From Tahibacter soli (GTDB lineage Bacteria > Pseudomonadota > Gammaproteobacteria > Xanthomonadales > Rhodanobacteraceae), in the NCBI RefSeq assembly GCF_025717065.2, contig NZ_JAOVZO020000015.1, forward strand, positions 62,001-126,000: a stretch of 64,000 nucleotides of DNA, written 5' to 3'. The notes beneath the pieces are model-generated. The model made no database searches. It was not told the origin of the DNA and worked only from the letters and a program-made list of their open reading frames with translations. The translations under genes and the position numbers were made by a program. Below are positions 1-10,050 of the stretch, piece by piece; the stretch's first letter is position 1, and each line of letters starts with the position of its first letter.

Positions 1-1564
<1,564 letters not shown>

Positions 1565-1652
1565 CGGTCGCGTTCCTGTCGTGGGCATGGTGGCTTGCGA
1601 TGGTAGCGGCTGGCGGCCGGCGTTCGCTGCGGTACGTCGTTTGCGCCGACGC

Positions 1653-2045
1653 CTACTCGGGGCGGTGCGACACGGCTTCGAGATTGTGGCCGTCCGGATC
1701 GATCACGAACGCGCCGTAGTAGGTCGGGTGGTAGTGCTCGCGCAGGCCCGGCGCGCCGTTGTCCTTGCCGCCGGCTGCGAGCGCGGCCTGGTGGAACGCA
1801 TCGACCGAGGCGCGGTTCGGCGCGACGATCGCCACGTGCAGGCCGTGCCTGGTCGCCGGGCCGCCGGTGCCGATCCAGAAGTCCGGCTTGCCGCCGACGC
1901 CGTAGCCGAGGTGCGTGGAGCCGTCGCCCGTCATTTCGGGCGTCACTTCCATGACGAGGCCGTAGCCGAGCGGCGCGAGCGCGGCGTCGTAGAACGCGCG
2001 GCTGACCGCGATATCGGAAACCTTGAAACCGACGTGATCCAACAT
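1653..2045 (-). CDS. VOC (glyoxalase/bleomycin-resistance) family protein
   Basis: A 130-residue single VOC domain. It opens with MLDHVGFKVSDIAVSRAFYD, the usual first beta-strand and helix carrying a metal-ligand histidine, and ends with DPDGHNLEAVSH, which carries the second-half metal-binding Glu. The family covers glyoxalases, dioxygenases, isomerases and resistance proteins, so the substrate is unknown. It begins one base after the liuC stop and precedes mccA, so it is probably co-transcribed with the leucine genes. That placement suggests, but does not show, action on an acyl-CoA or aldehyde intermediate. There is no signal peptide, so it is cytoplasmic. Confidence 0.8.
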   Translation of the reverse strand: MLDHVGFKVSDIAVSRAFYDAALAPLGYGLVMEVTPEMTGDGSTHLGYGVGGKPDFWIGTGGPATRHGLHVAIVAPNRASVDAFHQAALAAGGKDNGAPGLREHYHPTYYGAFVIDPDGHNLEAVSHRPE

Positions 2046-2046
2046 C

Positions 2047-2841
2047 TCAGGACTCCTTCGCCCAGTCGGGCGCCCGCTTGTCGAGAAAAGCCGAAAGGCC
2101 GTGCTGGCCTTCGGCCGATACGCGCAGCCGCGCGATCAGCGCCGCGTTGTCGGCGTCGACCGCGGCCTGCGATTCGGACGTCATGCCGGCCATGCGCAGC
2201 GCCAGTCGCTTGGCTTCGCCCTGCGCGACCGGTCCGCCCTTGCCGAGCCAGTGCAGGCAGCGGTCGACCGCTTCGTCGAGCGCGGCCGGTGCGACGGCTT
2301 CATGCAGGAGGCCGATGCGGCGCGCCTCGGTTGCGTCGAACACCTCGCCGGTGATGAACAGGCGTCGCGCCGCGCGCGCGCCGATCGCGGCGATCACATA
2401 CGGTGAAATCACGGCCGGCACGAGCCCGAGCTTCACCTCCGACAGCGAGAACTTCGCCGACTCGACGCCGATGGCGACGTCGCAGCATGCGATGAGGCCG
2501 ACGCCGCCGCCGTACGCCGCGCCGTTGACGCGCGCGATGGTCGGCTTGCCGAGAAAATTGAGGACACTCATCAACTGCGCGAGCTTGAGCGAATCGGCGC
2601 GATTGTCGGCCTCGCTCGCGGCGGCCATCGAACGCATCCAGTTGAGGTCGGCGCCGGCCGAGAACGATGCGCCGGCGCCGGTCAGCACGACGGCGCGTAC
2701 GGCGGGGTCTGCGTCGGCTGCGCGCAACGCGCCGGTCAGCTCGGCGATCAGATGCTCGTCGAACGCGTTGTGCACCGAGGCGCGGTTCAGAAGGATTTCG
2801 CAGACGGAACCGCGACGGCTGACGGCGACGGCTTCGGACAT
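2047..2841 (-). CDS. liuC: Enoyl-CoA hydratase/isomerase, probable methylglutaconyl-CoA hydratase
   Basis: A crotonase-fold protein of 264 residues. Oxyanion-hole segments are visible: FSAGADLNWM near residue 65 and NGAAYGGGVGLIACCD near residue 105, followed by EVKLGLVPAVISPYV with the conserved Glu/Pro region. In the liu pathway this step hydrates 3-methylglutaconyl-CoA to HMG-CoA. The assignment to that substrate comes from adjacency to mccA and from mccB and liuA on the same strand; general enoyl-CoA hydratases look very similar. I chose the ATG at 2841 (MSEAV), which has GAGAG upstream, over an in-frame ATG at 2856. It is the first gene of liuC-VOC-mccA; directly upstream lies the 17-bp repeat array. 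Confidence 0.82.
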   Translation of the reverse strand: MSEAVAVSRRGSVCEILLNRASVHNAFDEHLIAELTGALRAADADPAVRAVVLTGAGASFSAGADLNWMRSMAAASEADNRADSLKLAQLMSVLNFLGKPTIARVNGAAYGGGVGLIACCDVAIGVESAKFSLSEVKLGLVPAVISPYVIAAIGARAARRLFITGEVFDATEARRIGLLHEAVAPAALDEAVDRCLHWLGKGGPVAQGEAKRLALRMAGMTSESQAAVDADNAALIARLRVSAEGQHGLSAFLDKRAPDWAKES

Positions 2842-2933
2842 GGACGGCTCTCGCATTCAGGGGACTGCCGATGATAGCGGGGAAGGGCGTGTCTTCGGTG
2901 GACATGTCGCGGCGAACGGGCGTTCCGGGATTC

Positions 2934-3241
2934 GGGACAGCCAGGATTTCGGGACAGCCAGGATTTCGGGGCAGCCAGGATTTCGGGACAGCCAGGATTT
3001 CGGGACAGCCAGGATTTCGGGACAGCCAGGATTTCGGGACAGCCAGGATTTCGGGACAGCCAGGATTTCGGGACAGCCAGGATTTCGGGACAGCCAGGAT
3101 TTCGGGACAGCCAGGATTTCGGGACAGCCAGGATTTCGGGACAGCCCAGGATTTCGGGACAGCCCAGGATTTCGGGACAGCCCAGGATTCCAGGACACCC
3201 AGGATTCCAGGACACCCAGGATTCCAGGACACCCAGGATTC
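2934..3241. repeat. 18-unit tandem repeat, 17-bp unit
   Basis: Read on the plus strand there are 12 uninterrupted 17-bp units of GGGACAGCCAGGATTTC (one has a G for A change), then two 18-bp units with an extra C, one 17-bp hybrid, then three units of CAGGACACCCAGGATTC. The unit length is not a multiple of three, so several frames stay open and encode a 17-residue repeat (for example RDSQDFGTARISGQ). These have no start context or independent support and I do not call them genes. The array lies between liuC (minus) and feoA (plus). Its core GGACA-CCAGGATTC matches the other interspersed repeats of this window and the sequences beside the transposase at 31.5 kb. Confidence 0.95.
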
Positions 3242-3387
3242 ACCCGGCGTTTTCCAGACACACCCGCAGGTCCGAAGTCCCGCATTCGCCGCACCGCACG
3301 GTGTTGTAGCGACGTCGTCACGCCGTTCGCCGCGGCAACTTGCCGCATAGGCAACTCGTCATGGCCCCGGACGCGCGCGTTTGCGGG

Positions 3388-3393
3388 TACAAT
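3388..3393 (+). promoter_or_regulatory. Probable -10 box of the feoA-feoB promoter
   Basis: TACAAT preceded by GGG occurs 24 bases before the feoA start; the same GGGTACAAT string is found before icmF. I see no convincing -35 hexamer. The next bases, GAGAACCATTCCTATTTA, are locally A+T rich and weakly resemble a Fur box, as expected for iron uptake genes, but the match is partial. Confidence 0.4.
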
Positions 3394-3416
3394 CGAGAAC
3401 CATTCCTATTTAGGCC

Positions 3417-3671
3417 ATGTCGAACGTGCGGTTGTCCGAACTGTCGCCGGGAGCCAACGCCATCGTCGCGCATGTCGAAGCCACGAATCCGTCCGATCCG
3501 ATCGCGCGTCGGCTGAGCGATCTCGGCTTCGTCGCGGGCGAGCCGGTCAAGCTCGTCGCGAGCGGGCCGATCGGCGCCGATCCGCTGCTGGTCCAGATCG
3601 GTTTTACGCGTTTCGCGCTGCGCCGCAGCGAGGCGGCGCGCGTGCACGTCGATGTTTCCGAAGCCTGTTGA
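3417..3671 (+). CDS. feoA: Ferrous iron transport protein A
   Basis: An 84-residue SH3-like FeoA protein. The segment ARRLSDLGFVAGEPVKLVAS is the family signature, and the product ends with the usual beta-strand FTRFALRRSEA. FeoA is a small cytoplasmic protein needed for full FeoB activity. The stop lies 7 bases before the feoB start, so the two genes are an operon. The Shine-Dalgarno sequence is weak (AGG close to the ATG), but the N-terminus MSNVRLSELSPG matches the family, so the start is probably right. Confidence 0.93.
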   Translation: MSNVRLSELSPGANAIVAHVEATNPSDPIARRLSDLGFVAGEPVKLVASGPIGADPLLVQIGFTRFALRRSEAARVHVDVSEAC

Positions 3672-3678
3672 GAATTCC

Positions 3679-5508
3679 ATGTCGTCCCTGCGCATCGCCC
3701 TCGTCGGCAATCCCAACTGCGGCAAGACCGCTCTGTTCAACCTCCTGACCGGCAGCCGGCAGAAGGTCGCGAACTACGCGGGCGTCACGGTCGAGCGCAA
3801 GGAAGGCCGCTACACAGCGCCATCGGGCCGCATCGTCGACATCGCCGACCTGCCGGGCGCCTACAGTCTCGACGCCACCAGCCCCGACGAGGCGATCACG
3901 CGCGACATCTGTCTGGGCCGCTATCCCGGGGAGGTGCCGCCCGATCTGCTCGTATGCGTCGCCGACGCGACGAACCTGCGCCTGCACCTGCGCTTCGTGC
4001 TCGAAGTGCGCAAGCTCGGCCGGCCAATGGTGATGGCGCTCAACATGATGGACGCGGCCGCGCGCCGCGGCATTCGCGTCGACGTGGCCGCGCTCGAACG
4101 CGAGCTCGGCATTCCGGTCGTCGAAACGGTCGCGGTCAAACGCGGCGGCGGCGCGGCGCTGGTCGAACGCGTCGATCGCGAGGTTGCCGCGCCGCCGCCG
4201 GAATTGCGCGACATCGACGATCTGCATGCCGAAGTGCGGCGCTTGCTGGCCGCCACGATCTCGATGCCGGCGCGCACCGCGGCGATCGACGACGCGCTCG
4301 ACCGCGTCGTGCTGCATCCGGTGTGGGGCCTCGCCATCCTCGCCGTACTGATGTTCTTCATCTTCCAGAGCGTGTTCTCGTGGGCCGAGCCGCTGATGGA
4401 AATGATCGAAACCGGCATCGCGTCGCTCGGCGCGTGGGTCACCGGCGCGCTGCCCGACGGGCCGATCAAGAGCCTGCTCGCCGACGGCATCTTCGCGGGC
4501 CTGGGCTCGGTGCTCGTGTTCCTGCCGCAGATTCTCATTCTGTTCTTGTTTATTCTGGTACTCGAAGAATCGGGCTACCTGCCGCGCGCGGCGTTCCTGC
4601 TCGACCGCTTGATGTTCAAGGTGGGCCTGACCGGCCGCGCGTTCATTCCGCTGCTGTCGAGCTTCGCGTGCGCGATTCCCGGCATCATGGCCACGCGCAG
4701 CATTCCCGATCCGCGCGACCGCCTGACGACGATCTTCGTCGCGCCGCTGATGACGTGCTCGGCGCGCCTGCCGGTGTATACGCTGCTCATCGCCGCGTTC
4801 ATTCCGCAGCGCACGGTGCTGGGCGTGTTCAACCTGCAGGGCATCGTGCTGTTCGCGCTGTACGTCGCGGGCATCGCGAGCGCGCTGGCCGTGGCGTTCG
4901 TGATGAAGCGCTTTCGCCGCGACAAGAGCGAGCATGCGCTGCTGATGGAACTGCCGTCGTACCGCGTGCCGAACGCGCGCGACGTCGCGCTCGGCCTGTG
5001 GGAGCGCGCCAAGACGTTCCTGAAGCGCGTGGGCGGCATCATTCTAGCGCTCACGGTGCTCTTGTGGTTCCTGTCGAGCTTCCCGGCGCCGCCCGAAGGC
5101 GCGACCGGCCCGGCGATCGACTACAGCTTCGCCGGACGCATCGGCCGCTGGCTGGAAGTGTTCTTCGCGCCGATCGGCTTCAACTGGCAGATCTGCATCG
5201 CGCTGATTCCCGGTCTCGCCGCGCGAGAAGTGGCGGTGGCGGCGCTCGGCACCGTGTATGCGATGTCCGGCAGCGACGACACCGTCGCCGCGCAGCTCGG
5301 TCCGCTGATCGCCAACGAGTGGACGCTGGCGACCGCGCTGTCGCTGCTCGTGTGGTACATCTTCGCGCCGCAGTGCCTGTCGACGCTCGCGGTCATCCGG
5401 CGCGAAACGAATTCGTGGCGCAACGTCGGCATCGCGACGGGCTACCTCTTCGCGCTCGCGTATCTCGCGTCGTTCGTGACGTATCAGGTGGCGAGGGCGC
5501 TGACATGA
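3679..5508 (+). CDS. feoB: Ferrous iron transporter FeoB
   Basis: Inner-membrane Fe(II) permease of 609 residues with an N-terminal G domain: G1 GNPNCGKTALFN near residue 9, switch region VTVERKEG, G3 DLPG and G4 LNMMD. A spacer helix and a long polytopic membrane region follow, including the gate motifs SSFACAIPGIMATR and APLMTCSARLPVY, whose cysteines are conserved in the family. FeoB usually exceeds 700 residues; this is a shorter version like those of other Xanthomonadales relatives. I chose MSSLRIALVGN at 3679, just after the feoA stop, over the ATG at 3652, which lies inside feoA. Its stop overlaps the next start by 4 bases (ATGA), indicating translational coupling. Confidence 0.96.
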   Translation: MSSLRIALVGNPNCGKTALFNLLTGSRQKVANYAGVTVERKEGRYTAPSGRIVDIADLPGAYSLDATSPDEAITRDICLGRYPGEVPPDLLVCVADATNLRLHLRFVLEVRKLGRPMVMALNMMDAAARRGIRVDVAALERELGIPVVETVAVKRGGGAALVERVDREVAAPPPELRDIDDLHAEVRRLLAATISMPARTAAIDDALDRVVLHPVWGLAILAVLMFFIFQSVFSWAEPLMEMIETGIASLGAWVTGALPDGPIKSLLADGIFAGLGSVLVFLPQILILFLFILVLEESGYLPRAAFLLDRLMFKVGLTGRAFIPLLSSFACAIPGIMATRSIPDPRDRLTTIFVAPLMTCSARLPVYTLLIAAFIPQRTVLGVFNLQGIVLFALYVAGIASALAVAFVMKRFRRDKSEHALLMELPSYRVPNARDVALGLWERAKTFLKRVGGIILALTVLLWFLSSFPAPPEGATGPAIDYSFAGRIGRWLEVFFAPIGFNWQICIALIPGLAAREVAVAALGTVYAMSGSDDTVAAQLGPLIANEWTLATALSLLVWYIFAPQCLSTLAVIRRETNSWRNVGIATGYLFALAYLASFVTYQVARALT

Positions 5509-5723
5509 GCGCGAATCTTGCGATCCAGTACGTCGTCATCGGCCTCGCGGTGGCCGCGAGCGCCTGGTATACGGTGCGCAAATACTGGCCGCGCTCGGGC
5601 GCGAAGGCGGGCGCCTGCGGCAGTTCCGACGGCGGCTGCTCGACCTGCGGCGCATGCGCGGCGCCTGTCGAACCGCGGCCCGAAGCCATCGCGCTCGCGC
5701 CGCCCAAGCCGATCCGGCGCTGA
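5505..5723 (+). CDS. FeoB-associated Cys-rich small membrane protein (DUF6587-like)
   Basis: A 72-residue protein with one N-terminal membrane segment (about residues 6-20, IQYVVIGLAVAASAW), then a cysteine cluster CGSSDGGCSTCGACA and a proline-rich tail. It starts inside the feoB stop codon (ATGA overlap). Many gammaproteobacteria carry such a Cys-rich protein in the third feo position in place of FeoC. The cysteines could bind iron or a cluster near the FeoB mouth, which is inference. No independent function is known to me. Confidence 0.78.
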   Translation: MSANLAIQYVVIGLAVAASAWYTVRKYWPRSGAKAGACGSSDGGCSTCGACAAPVEPRPEAIALAPPKPIRR

Positions 5724-5740
5724 TCCTTCGCATAGAAAAG

Positions 5741-5764
5741 CGCGGCCGTTTCGCAACGGCCGCG
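5741..5764. terminator. Shared hairpin between the convergent feo operon and DUF1501 gene
   Basis: A perfect 10-bp stem, CGCGGCCGTT / AACGGCCGCG, encloses the loop TCGC. Read on the minus strand the stem is followed by CTTTTCT, a usable U-tract, so it should terminate the DUF1501 transcript. Read on the plus strand there is no U-run. It sits between the stop codons at 5723 and 5777. Confidence 0.75.
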
Positions 5765-5776
5765 CGATTCCCCGCG

Positions 5777-7255
5777 TCAGGCCTGCATGAAGCCGAGATT
5801 GTCCGTCGGGAAGTTGATCAGGTTCGGGAAGATCGCGGCGAGCTCGTTCGTGTTCGTCACGCCCATCCAGCGCGCGAGCGTGGCGCCCATCTGCTCGACG
5901 CTCGTCGACGGAATCGTCTGGCCGCGGCTGAAGCTGATCGGGTTGTCCAGCGCCTGATTCGGAAACGCGCCGTACAGGCGACCGCCGTTGACCGCGCCGC
6001 CCATGACGAACTGCACGCCGCCCCAGGCGTGGTCCGAGCCGTTGCCGTTCGAACTCAACGTGCGCGCGAACTCGCTCATCGAGAACGTCGTCACTTCGTT
6101 CTGCGCGCCGAACTCGCCGAGCGACGTATAGAACGCGCCGAGCGCCTGCGACACGCGATTGAGCAGCGCCGCGTGACCGTTCTGGTTCGTCGCCATGAGG
6201 CCGTCGTGCAGATCGAAGCCGCCGATGCGCACGTAGAACACCTGGCGCTTGTGCTGGATCGGCAGCGCCGTGTCGCGCGAGATCTTGATCATGCGCGCGA
6301 CCATTTTCAGCTGGTCGGCGAGCGAATTGCCGGTCGGAAACACGGTCGTGACGTTGCCGGTCGGGCCGGTCAGCGCGCTGTTGACGGTGTCGTACAGGTC
6401 GCGCGCGCGCTTGAACGTGCGGCCGTATTCGTTCGCGAACGGCGAGTTGCCGGTATCGGCGAGCAGGAGGTCGAGCGCGCCGCCGCGCTGCGCGCCGTAC
6501 GTGCCGCCGGTCGAGTTCGGGCTGTTGTATACATTGCTCAGCGCCGACAGGCCGCCCGACGACATCTGGTACGGGAACGTGCTCTGGCCGACTTCGAAGC
6601 GGTTGGAGCCCGCGATCGAGATGCACGGCGACAGCGTGTCGAACGCGTTCTGGTTGCGTACGCGATCGGCGACGAGGCCGCCCCAGCCGGTCGCGACGTT
6701 GCCGGTCTGCGCGAGATGCCAGAGGTTTTCCTGATCGTTGTGCGAATACAGCTGCGGCGGGCGCTGCGCGGGCTGGCTGTTGTACGTGGCCTTGTCGATC
6801 GGCCGGCGCAGCGTGCCGACGTTCGCGATGAACGCGACCTTGCCCTGGTTGTACAGGTTGCGCAGGTCGGTCATGCCGGTGGGGTAGTTCGCGTTGCCCG
6901 GATTGAGCGCGTATTCGGCGCTCGTGGCCGAGTCGACGATGCGCATCGGCTGCAGAGCGGTGCGGTCGATCGCGAGGCCGCCGGCGTTCGTCGTCGCGTT
7001 GTATACGCCGCTGCGGGCCGTGGCGTACACGGCGTGGCGCGTCGCGTCGTACGGCATCAGCATGTTCCACGAATCGTTGCCGCCGGAAAAATACACGCAG
7101 ACGAGCGCGCGGTAGCCAGTGACGTCGCCGGTCGGGGCGGCGAGCGCCGAGCCGATCAGCTTGAGCTGCGGCACGAGCGCCGAGGCGCCGCCGGCGGCGA
7201 GCGTCGTGCAGAGATTGGCGAGAAAACGGCGGCGCGAGTGATTGTCGTTGTTCAT
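5777..7255 (-). CDS. DUF1501 family exported protein (copy 1)
   Basis: A 492-residue protein with a twin-arginine leader (SRRRFLANLCTTLAAGGASA) and mature domain motifs CVYFSGGNDSWNMLMPYD near residue 50, SHNDQENLWHL, GGFDLHDGLM and FSMSEFARTLSSNGNGSDH. DUF1501 belongs to the alkaline phosphatase/sulfatase-like superfamily. The Asp/His-rich motifs could bind metal, but no substrate is established. It follows the DUF1800 gene by 9 bases, TGA-GGAGCCGCC-ATG, so the Shine-Dalgarno sequence sits directly in the gap. The same two-gene layout recurs at 26596-29767. Expected location is the periplasm via Tat. Confidence 0.88.
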   Translation of the reverse strand: MNNDNHSRRRFLANLCTTLAAGGASALVPQLKLIGSALAAPTGDVTGYRALVCVYFSGGNDSWNMLMPYDATRHAVYATARSGVYNATTNAGGLAIDRTALQPMRIVDSATSAEYALNPGNANYPTGMTDLRNLYNQGKVAFIANVGTLRRPIDKATYNSQPAQRPPQLYSHNDQENLWHLAQTGNVATGWGGLVADRVRNQNAFDTLSPCISIAGSNRFEVGQSTFPYQMSSGGLSALSNVYNSPNSTGGTYGAQRGGALDLLLADTGNSPFANEYGRTFKRARDLYDTVNSALTGPTGNVTTVFPTGNSLADQLKMVARMIKISRDTALPIQHKRQVFYVRIGGFDLHDGLMATNQNGHAALLNRVSQALGAFYTSLGEFGAQNEVTTFSMSEFARTLSSNGNGSDHAWGGVQFVMGGAVNGGRLYGAFPNQALDNPISFSRGQTIPSTSVEQMGATLARWMGVTNTNELAAIFPNLINFPTDNLGFMQA

Positions 7256-7264
7256 GGCGGCTCC

Positions 7265-8926
7265 TCAGCGCTGCGTCGCGAATTCGGGCGAGATGGCGGT
7301 GATGTGGATCAGCGAGCGCGCCTTCTCGCTCGCGGTCGCGCCGTTCATGAAATTGAGCATGTTGATCAGCGTCGTGCGCATATTGGTCGACATGCTGCCG
7401 TACATCATGCGCGTGTTGACGAGATCGACCATCGCCGTCGCGTTGGGCTGCGCGGACACTTCGTCGACGATCAGCAGCGGCCGGTCGGTAGGCGGATTGG
7501 TCATGCCGACGAAGTAGCGGAACGACACGTCGTACAGCGCGTTGGAAATGGTGTACGTCGAGCTTTCGTTGATGATCTGGAACTCGGGCGAGTACAGGCC
7601 GGCGTCCTCGATCGGGCCGGGCTGCTGGTAGTCCGGCTCGTAGAAGTTGAACACCGTGTTCGCGCCGAGCGGACGCTGGCCGTACGTCGTCATGAGGTTC
7701 GGCAGGCCCATCTTCATCTCGCCGTAAACCGACGGCGCCGGCATCTGGAACGTCCAGGCGCGCCACAGGGCGGTCAGGCGCAGAAGCGGTTCGCGCAGCT
7801 TGCCGAAACTCGCCGGCGGCGCGTTGTTGCGCGCTTCGGCGTCGGTGAGGATGGCCTTGATCACGGCGCCGAGGTCGCCGCGTTCGCCGTCGCCGTTGTT
7901 CTGGAACTTCTGCGCGACGCGCTGGATGTACGCCGGCGACGGATTGCTCGTGGTGAAGCGTTGTATCAATTGCCGCGAAATGAACGGCGCGACGTTCGGG
8001 TGCGCGGCGATGATGTTGAGACCCTGCTGCACGTCGACCGCGCAGGTCTGGCCGGCCGCCACGGTCATGCCGTCGAGCACGGTCTTGAGCGTCTGGTCGT
8101 GCTCGTTGTCGAAGCATCGCATCGGCAGGTAGTTGTTCGTGCCGTTGTTGATGTTCGTCGCGTTGTTGTAGGCGAAGCCGGTGAAGATCTTCGCGTAGTT
8201 CGTGATGACGTTCTGGTCGTAGGTCGGCAGCGGCTGGTTCTGTCCGTCCAGCAGCGGCGAGAAGTCGAGATTGCGTTCGACGAGGCCGATCGAGAACAGC
8301 TGCATCACTTCGCGCGCGTAGTTCTCGTCCGGCTCGCGGCCGGTCGCCGCCTTGCGGTTGCGGAAGTGCGACAGGAACTTGCCCATCGACGGGTTGTAGG
8401 TCACCTCGTCGAGCAGCGTGCGGTAGTTGCCGAACGCGTTGCGCGCGAGGAGATCCCAGTATTCGGTCACCTGGATCGGCTCGCCGGACAGCGATCCGTT
8501 CTGGTCCGAGATCACGAAGATCTGCGACAGGGCGTAGGCGGCGCGCTGGCGCAGCTGATCGGGCGCGACCATCGCGGTATGAAACCAGCGGTCGATGCGC
8601 TGGCCGTGGCCGATGTTCTGGCCGGCAGCCGTCATCGCGGCGCTGACGGTTTCCATGAACGGCCGCGCGGCGGTCGAAGGCGTGCTCAGTTGCTGGTCGA
8701 TCCACTGGCCGATGCCGAGCGAGCGGACACGCGCGATATCGGCCTTGGTCGGGCCGAACGTCGCCTGGGTCAGAAAGCGCGCGGCTTCGGCGTCGGTCGC
8801 CGGCGCATCGGCGAAATTCTGGAAACCGGCGCGGAACAGATGATCGTAGACGCGCGCCTGAGCGCCGGCGGCAAACATCGCGGCAGCGGCGAGCGGCAAC
8901 ACGCGCGCGGCAGTGCGGAGTGACAT
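7265..8926 (-). CDS. DUF1800 family exported protein (copy 1)
   Basis: A 553-residue protein with a Sec-type signal peptide (about residues 1-24, ending AGAQA), followed by the short tag YDHLFRAGFQ and then the DUF1800 domain from about residue 45 (AARFLTQATFGPTKADIARV). Further family motifs are QLRQRAAYALSQIFVISD, YAREVMQLFSIGL, FISRQLIQRFTTSNPSP and the C-terminal HITAISPEFATQR. The biochemical role is unknown; the family is nearly always paired with DUF1501, as here. An AGGGGA Shine-Dalgarno sequence lies upstream of the ATG. The post-signal tag is shared with three unrelated exported proteins of the window. Confidence 0.88.
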   Translation of the reverse strand: MSLRTAARVLPLAAAAMFAAGAQARVYDHLFRAGFQNFADAPATDAEAARFLTQATFGPTKADIARVRSLGIGQWIDQQLSTPSTAARPFMETVSAAMTAAGQNIGHGQRIDRWFHTAMVAPDQLRQRAAYALSQIFVISDQNGSLSGEPIQVTEYWDLLARNAFGNYRTLLDEVTYNPSMGKFLSHFRNRKAATGREPDENYAREVMQLFSIGLVERNLDFSPLLDGQNQPLPTYDQNVITNYAKIFTGFAYNNATNINNGTNNYLPMRCFDNEHDQTLKTVLDGMTVAAGQTCAVDVQQGLNIIAAHPNVAPFISRQLIQRFTTSNPSPAYIQRVAQKFQNNGDGERGDLGAVIKAILTDAEARNNAPPASFGKLREPLLRLTALWRAWTFQMPAPSVYGEMKMGLPNLMTTYGQRPLGANTVFNFYEPDYQQPGPIEDAGLYSPEFQIINESSTYTISNALYDVSFRYFVGMTNPPTDRPLLIVDEVSAQPNATAMVDLVNTRMMYGSMSTNMRTTLINMLNFMNGATASEKARSLIHITAISPEFATQR

Positions 8927-9090
8927 GGCTGGATTCCCCTAGTGGCTGCGCAGACTGTACTTTTCTGTACGTTCCAAATCGTGACGGCGAGCACAGCGTT
9001 GACAGACGACCGCCAAGCGGTAGAGGCCGAGCCCGCGAACGGTCGAGGGGCGCGCTCGCGAGTGTCCGAATCGGACGGAGGTGGTCAGAA

Positions 9091-9345
9091 ATCGGCAATG
9101 GGGACCGGCAATGAGGACAGTCAGGAACCTGCGACCAGGGGAGGTACACGGCGACCTGGCGTGACGAATGCGGACACCCGCAATCGGTGGACGCAATCTG
9201 CGCCGCCGACCGAATGTGGACAGACAACAATCGAGATATGCCGCTGGAATGTGGACAGACAGGAATCCGCCGTAATCCGGATAGACGACAATCGGCAATG
9301 GGGACCGGCGATGGGGACAGCCAGAAGCAAGAACCCGGACAGAAA
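9091..9345. repeat. Degenerate interspersed repeat cluster (GGACAG core)
   Basis: This fills most of the non-coding stretch 8927-9361. Repeated elements are GAATGTGGACAGACA (twice, near 9212 and 9247), GGGGACAGCCAG near 9314, GAGGACAGTCAGGA near 9115 and the direct repeat ATCGGCAATGGGGACCGG at about 9091 and 9291. The core is the same as in the 17-bp array at 2.9 kb but copies are diverged and irregularly spaced. I see no gene in 8927-9361. Confidence 0.75.
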
Positions 9346-9361
9346 GGAACCGAGACTCGCC

Positions 9362-9994
9362 ATGTCCCCGAACGACGACCAAACCTTCGAAGACGTACGC
9401 CCTAGAGACCCCGGCGTCGGTCCCAGCCGCGGACGTGCGTTTGTCTACGTCATGCCGTGCCGATACGAGGACATTCTGAAAGTCGGCTTCTCGCGCGATC
9501 CGCTCGATCGTTTCCGGGCGCTGCACGCGCGCTGGTTCGAATTCTTCGATCTCGACACGGGGTTGCTCATCGAGACCGATAGCGTCGCGGACGCGCGACG
9601 GCTCGAAACGCTGCTCGGCGAATCCGTCGCCGCGCACAGCGCGCCGGCGCCGCTCGTCGTGCCGCGCCTTGCCGCCGGCCACACCGAGTGGTATCGCGGT
9701 GCCTATGCGCCGCTGGCAGCGTCGATCGAGTCGCTACATGTACAGCACGGCTATCCGATACATCGCCCGGCCTCCGTCTGGCTCGCGCATGCGCTCGAGC
9801 AGCGTGCCGCCGTGCTGTACGCATGGAGCGCGACCCAGCTCGATGCGATTCGCGCGTTCGAGCACGGGCCGTCTCACGACGCGGTCGCGCCGCTCGCACG
9901 AACGCTGCGCGACACGCTCGATGCGTACGACGCGCTCGGATTGCCGCCCGAGCGCTGGATCGGCGAGGACGTTCGTCGCTGGTACCGGGACTGA
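9362..9994 (+). CDS. GIY-YIG-like nuclease-fold protein
   Basis: A 210-residue protein. Residues about 26-90 carry a GIY-YIG-like core: FVYVMPCRYEDILKVGFSRD (the VYV and KVG strands) then PLDRFRALH and a later ETDSVADARRLETLLGE helix with a conserved Glu. This resembles the T5orf172/Mug113 branch of the superfamily. The C-terminal half (WYRGAYAPLAASIESL onward) is not recognised. There is no signal peptide, so cytoplasmic action on nucleic acid is inferred from the fold only. I chose the ATG at 9362, the start nearest the recognisable domain. It is a single gene between two different repeat arrays and between minus-strand metabolic genes, which suggests it came as a separate insertion. Confidence 0.65.
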   Translation: MSPNDDQTFEDVRPRDPGVGPSRGRAFVYVMPCRYEDILKVGFSRDPLDRFRALHARWFEFFDLDTGLLIETDSVADARRLETLLGESVAAHSAPAPLVVPRLAAGHTEWYRGAYAPLAASIESLHVQHGYPIHRPASVWLAHALEQRAAVLYAWSATQLDAIRAFEHGPSHDAVAPLARTLRDTLDAYDALGLPPERWIGEDVRRWYRD

Positions 9995-10050
9995 ACCGCG
10001 CGGTTCGGGGACGAGGCAGCGACAAGGCCCCGCTGAAGCTCGGTTCACTG

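Noticed and set aside
2300-3350. Open frames encoding 17-residue RDSQDFGTARISGQ-type or NPGCPEILAVPKSW-type repeats on both strands
   Set aside because: They arise from the 17-bp array, which cannot make stops in several frames. There is no ribosome-binding site, and the frames run through liuC or unrelated flanks.
5484-9230. A minus-strand open frame of over 1200 codons
   Set aside because: It is an antisense or offset shadow of the DUF1501/DUF1800 genes, Arg/Ala/Pro-rich with no domain. High G+C content removes stop codons in several frames.
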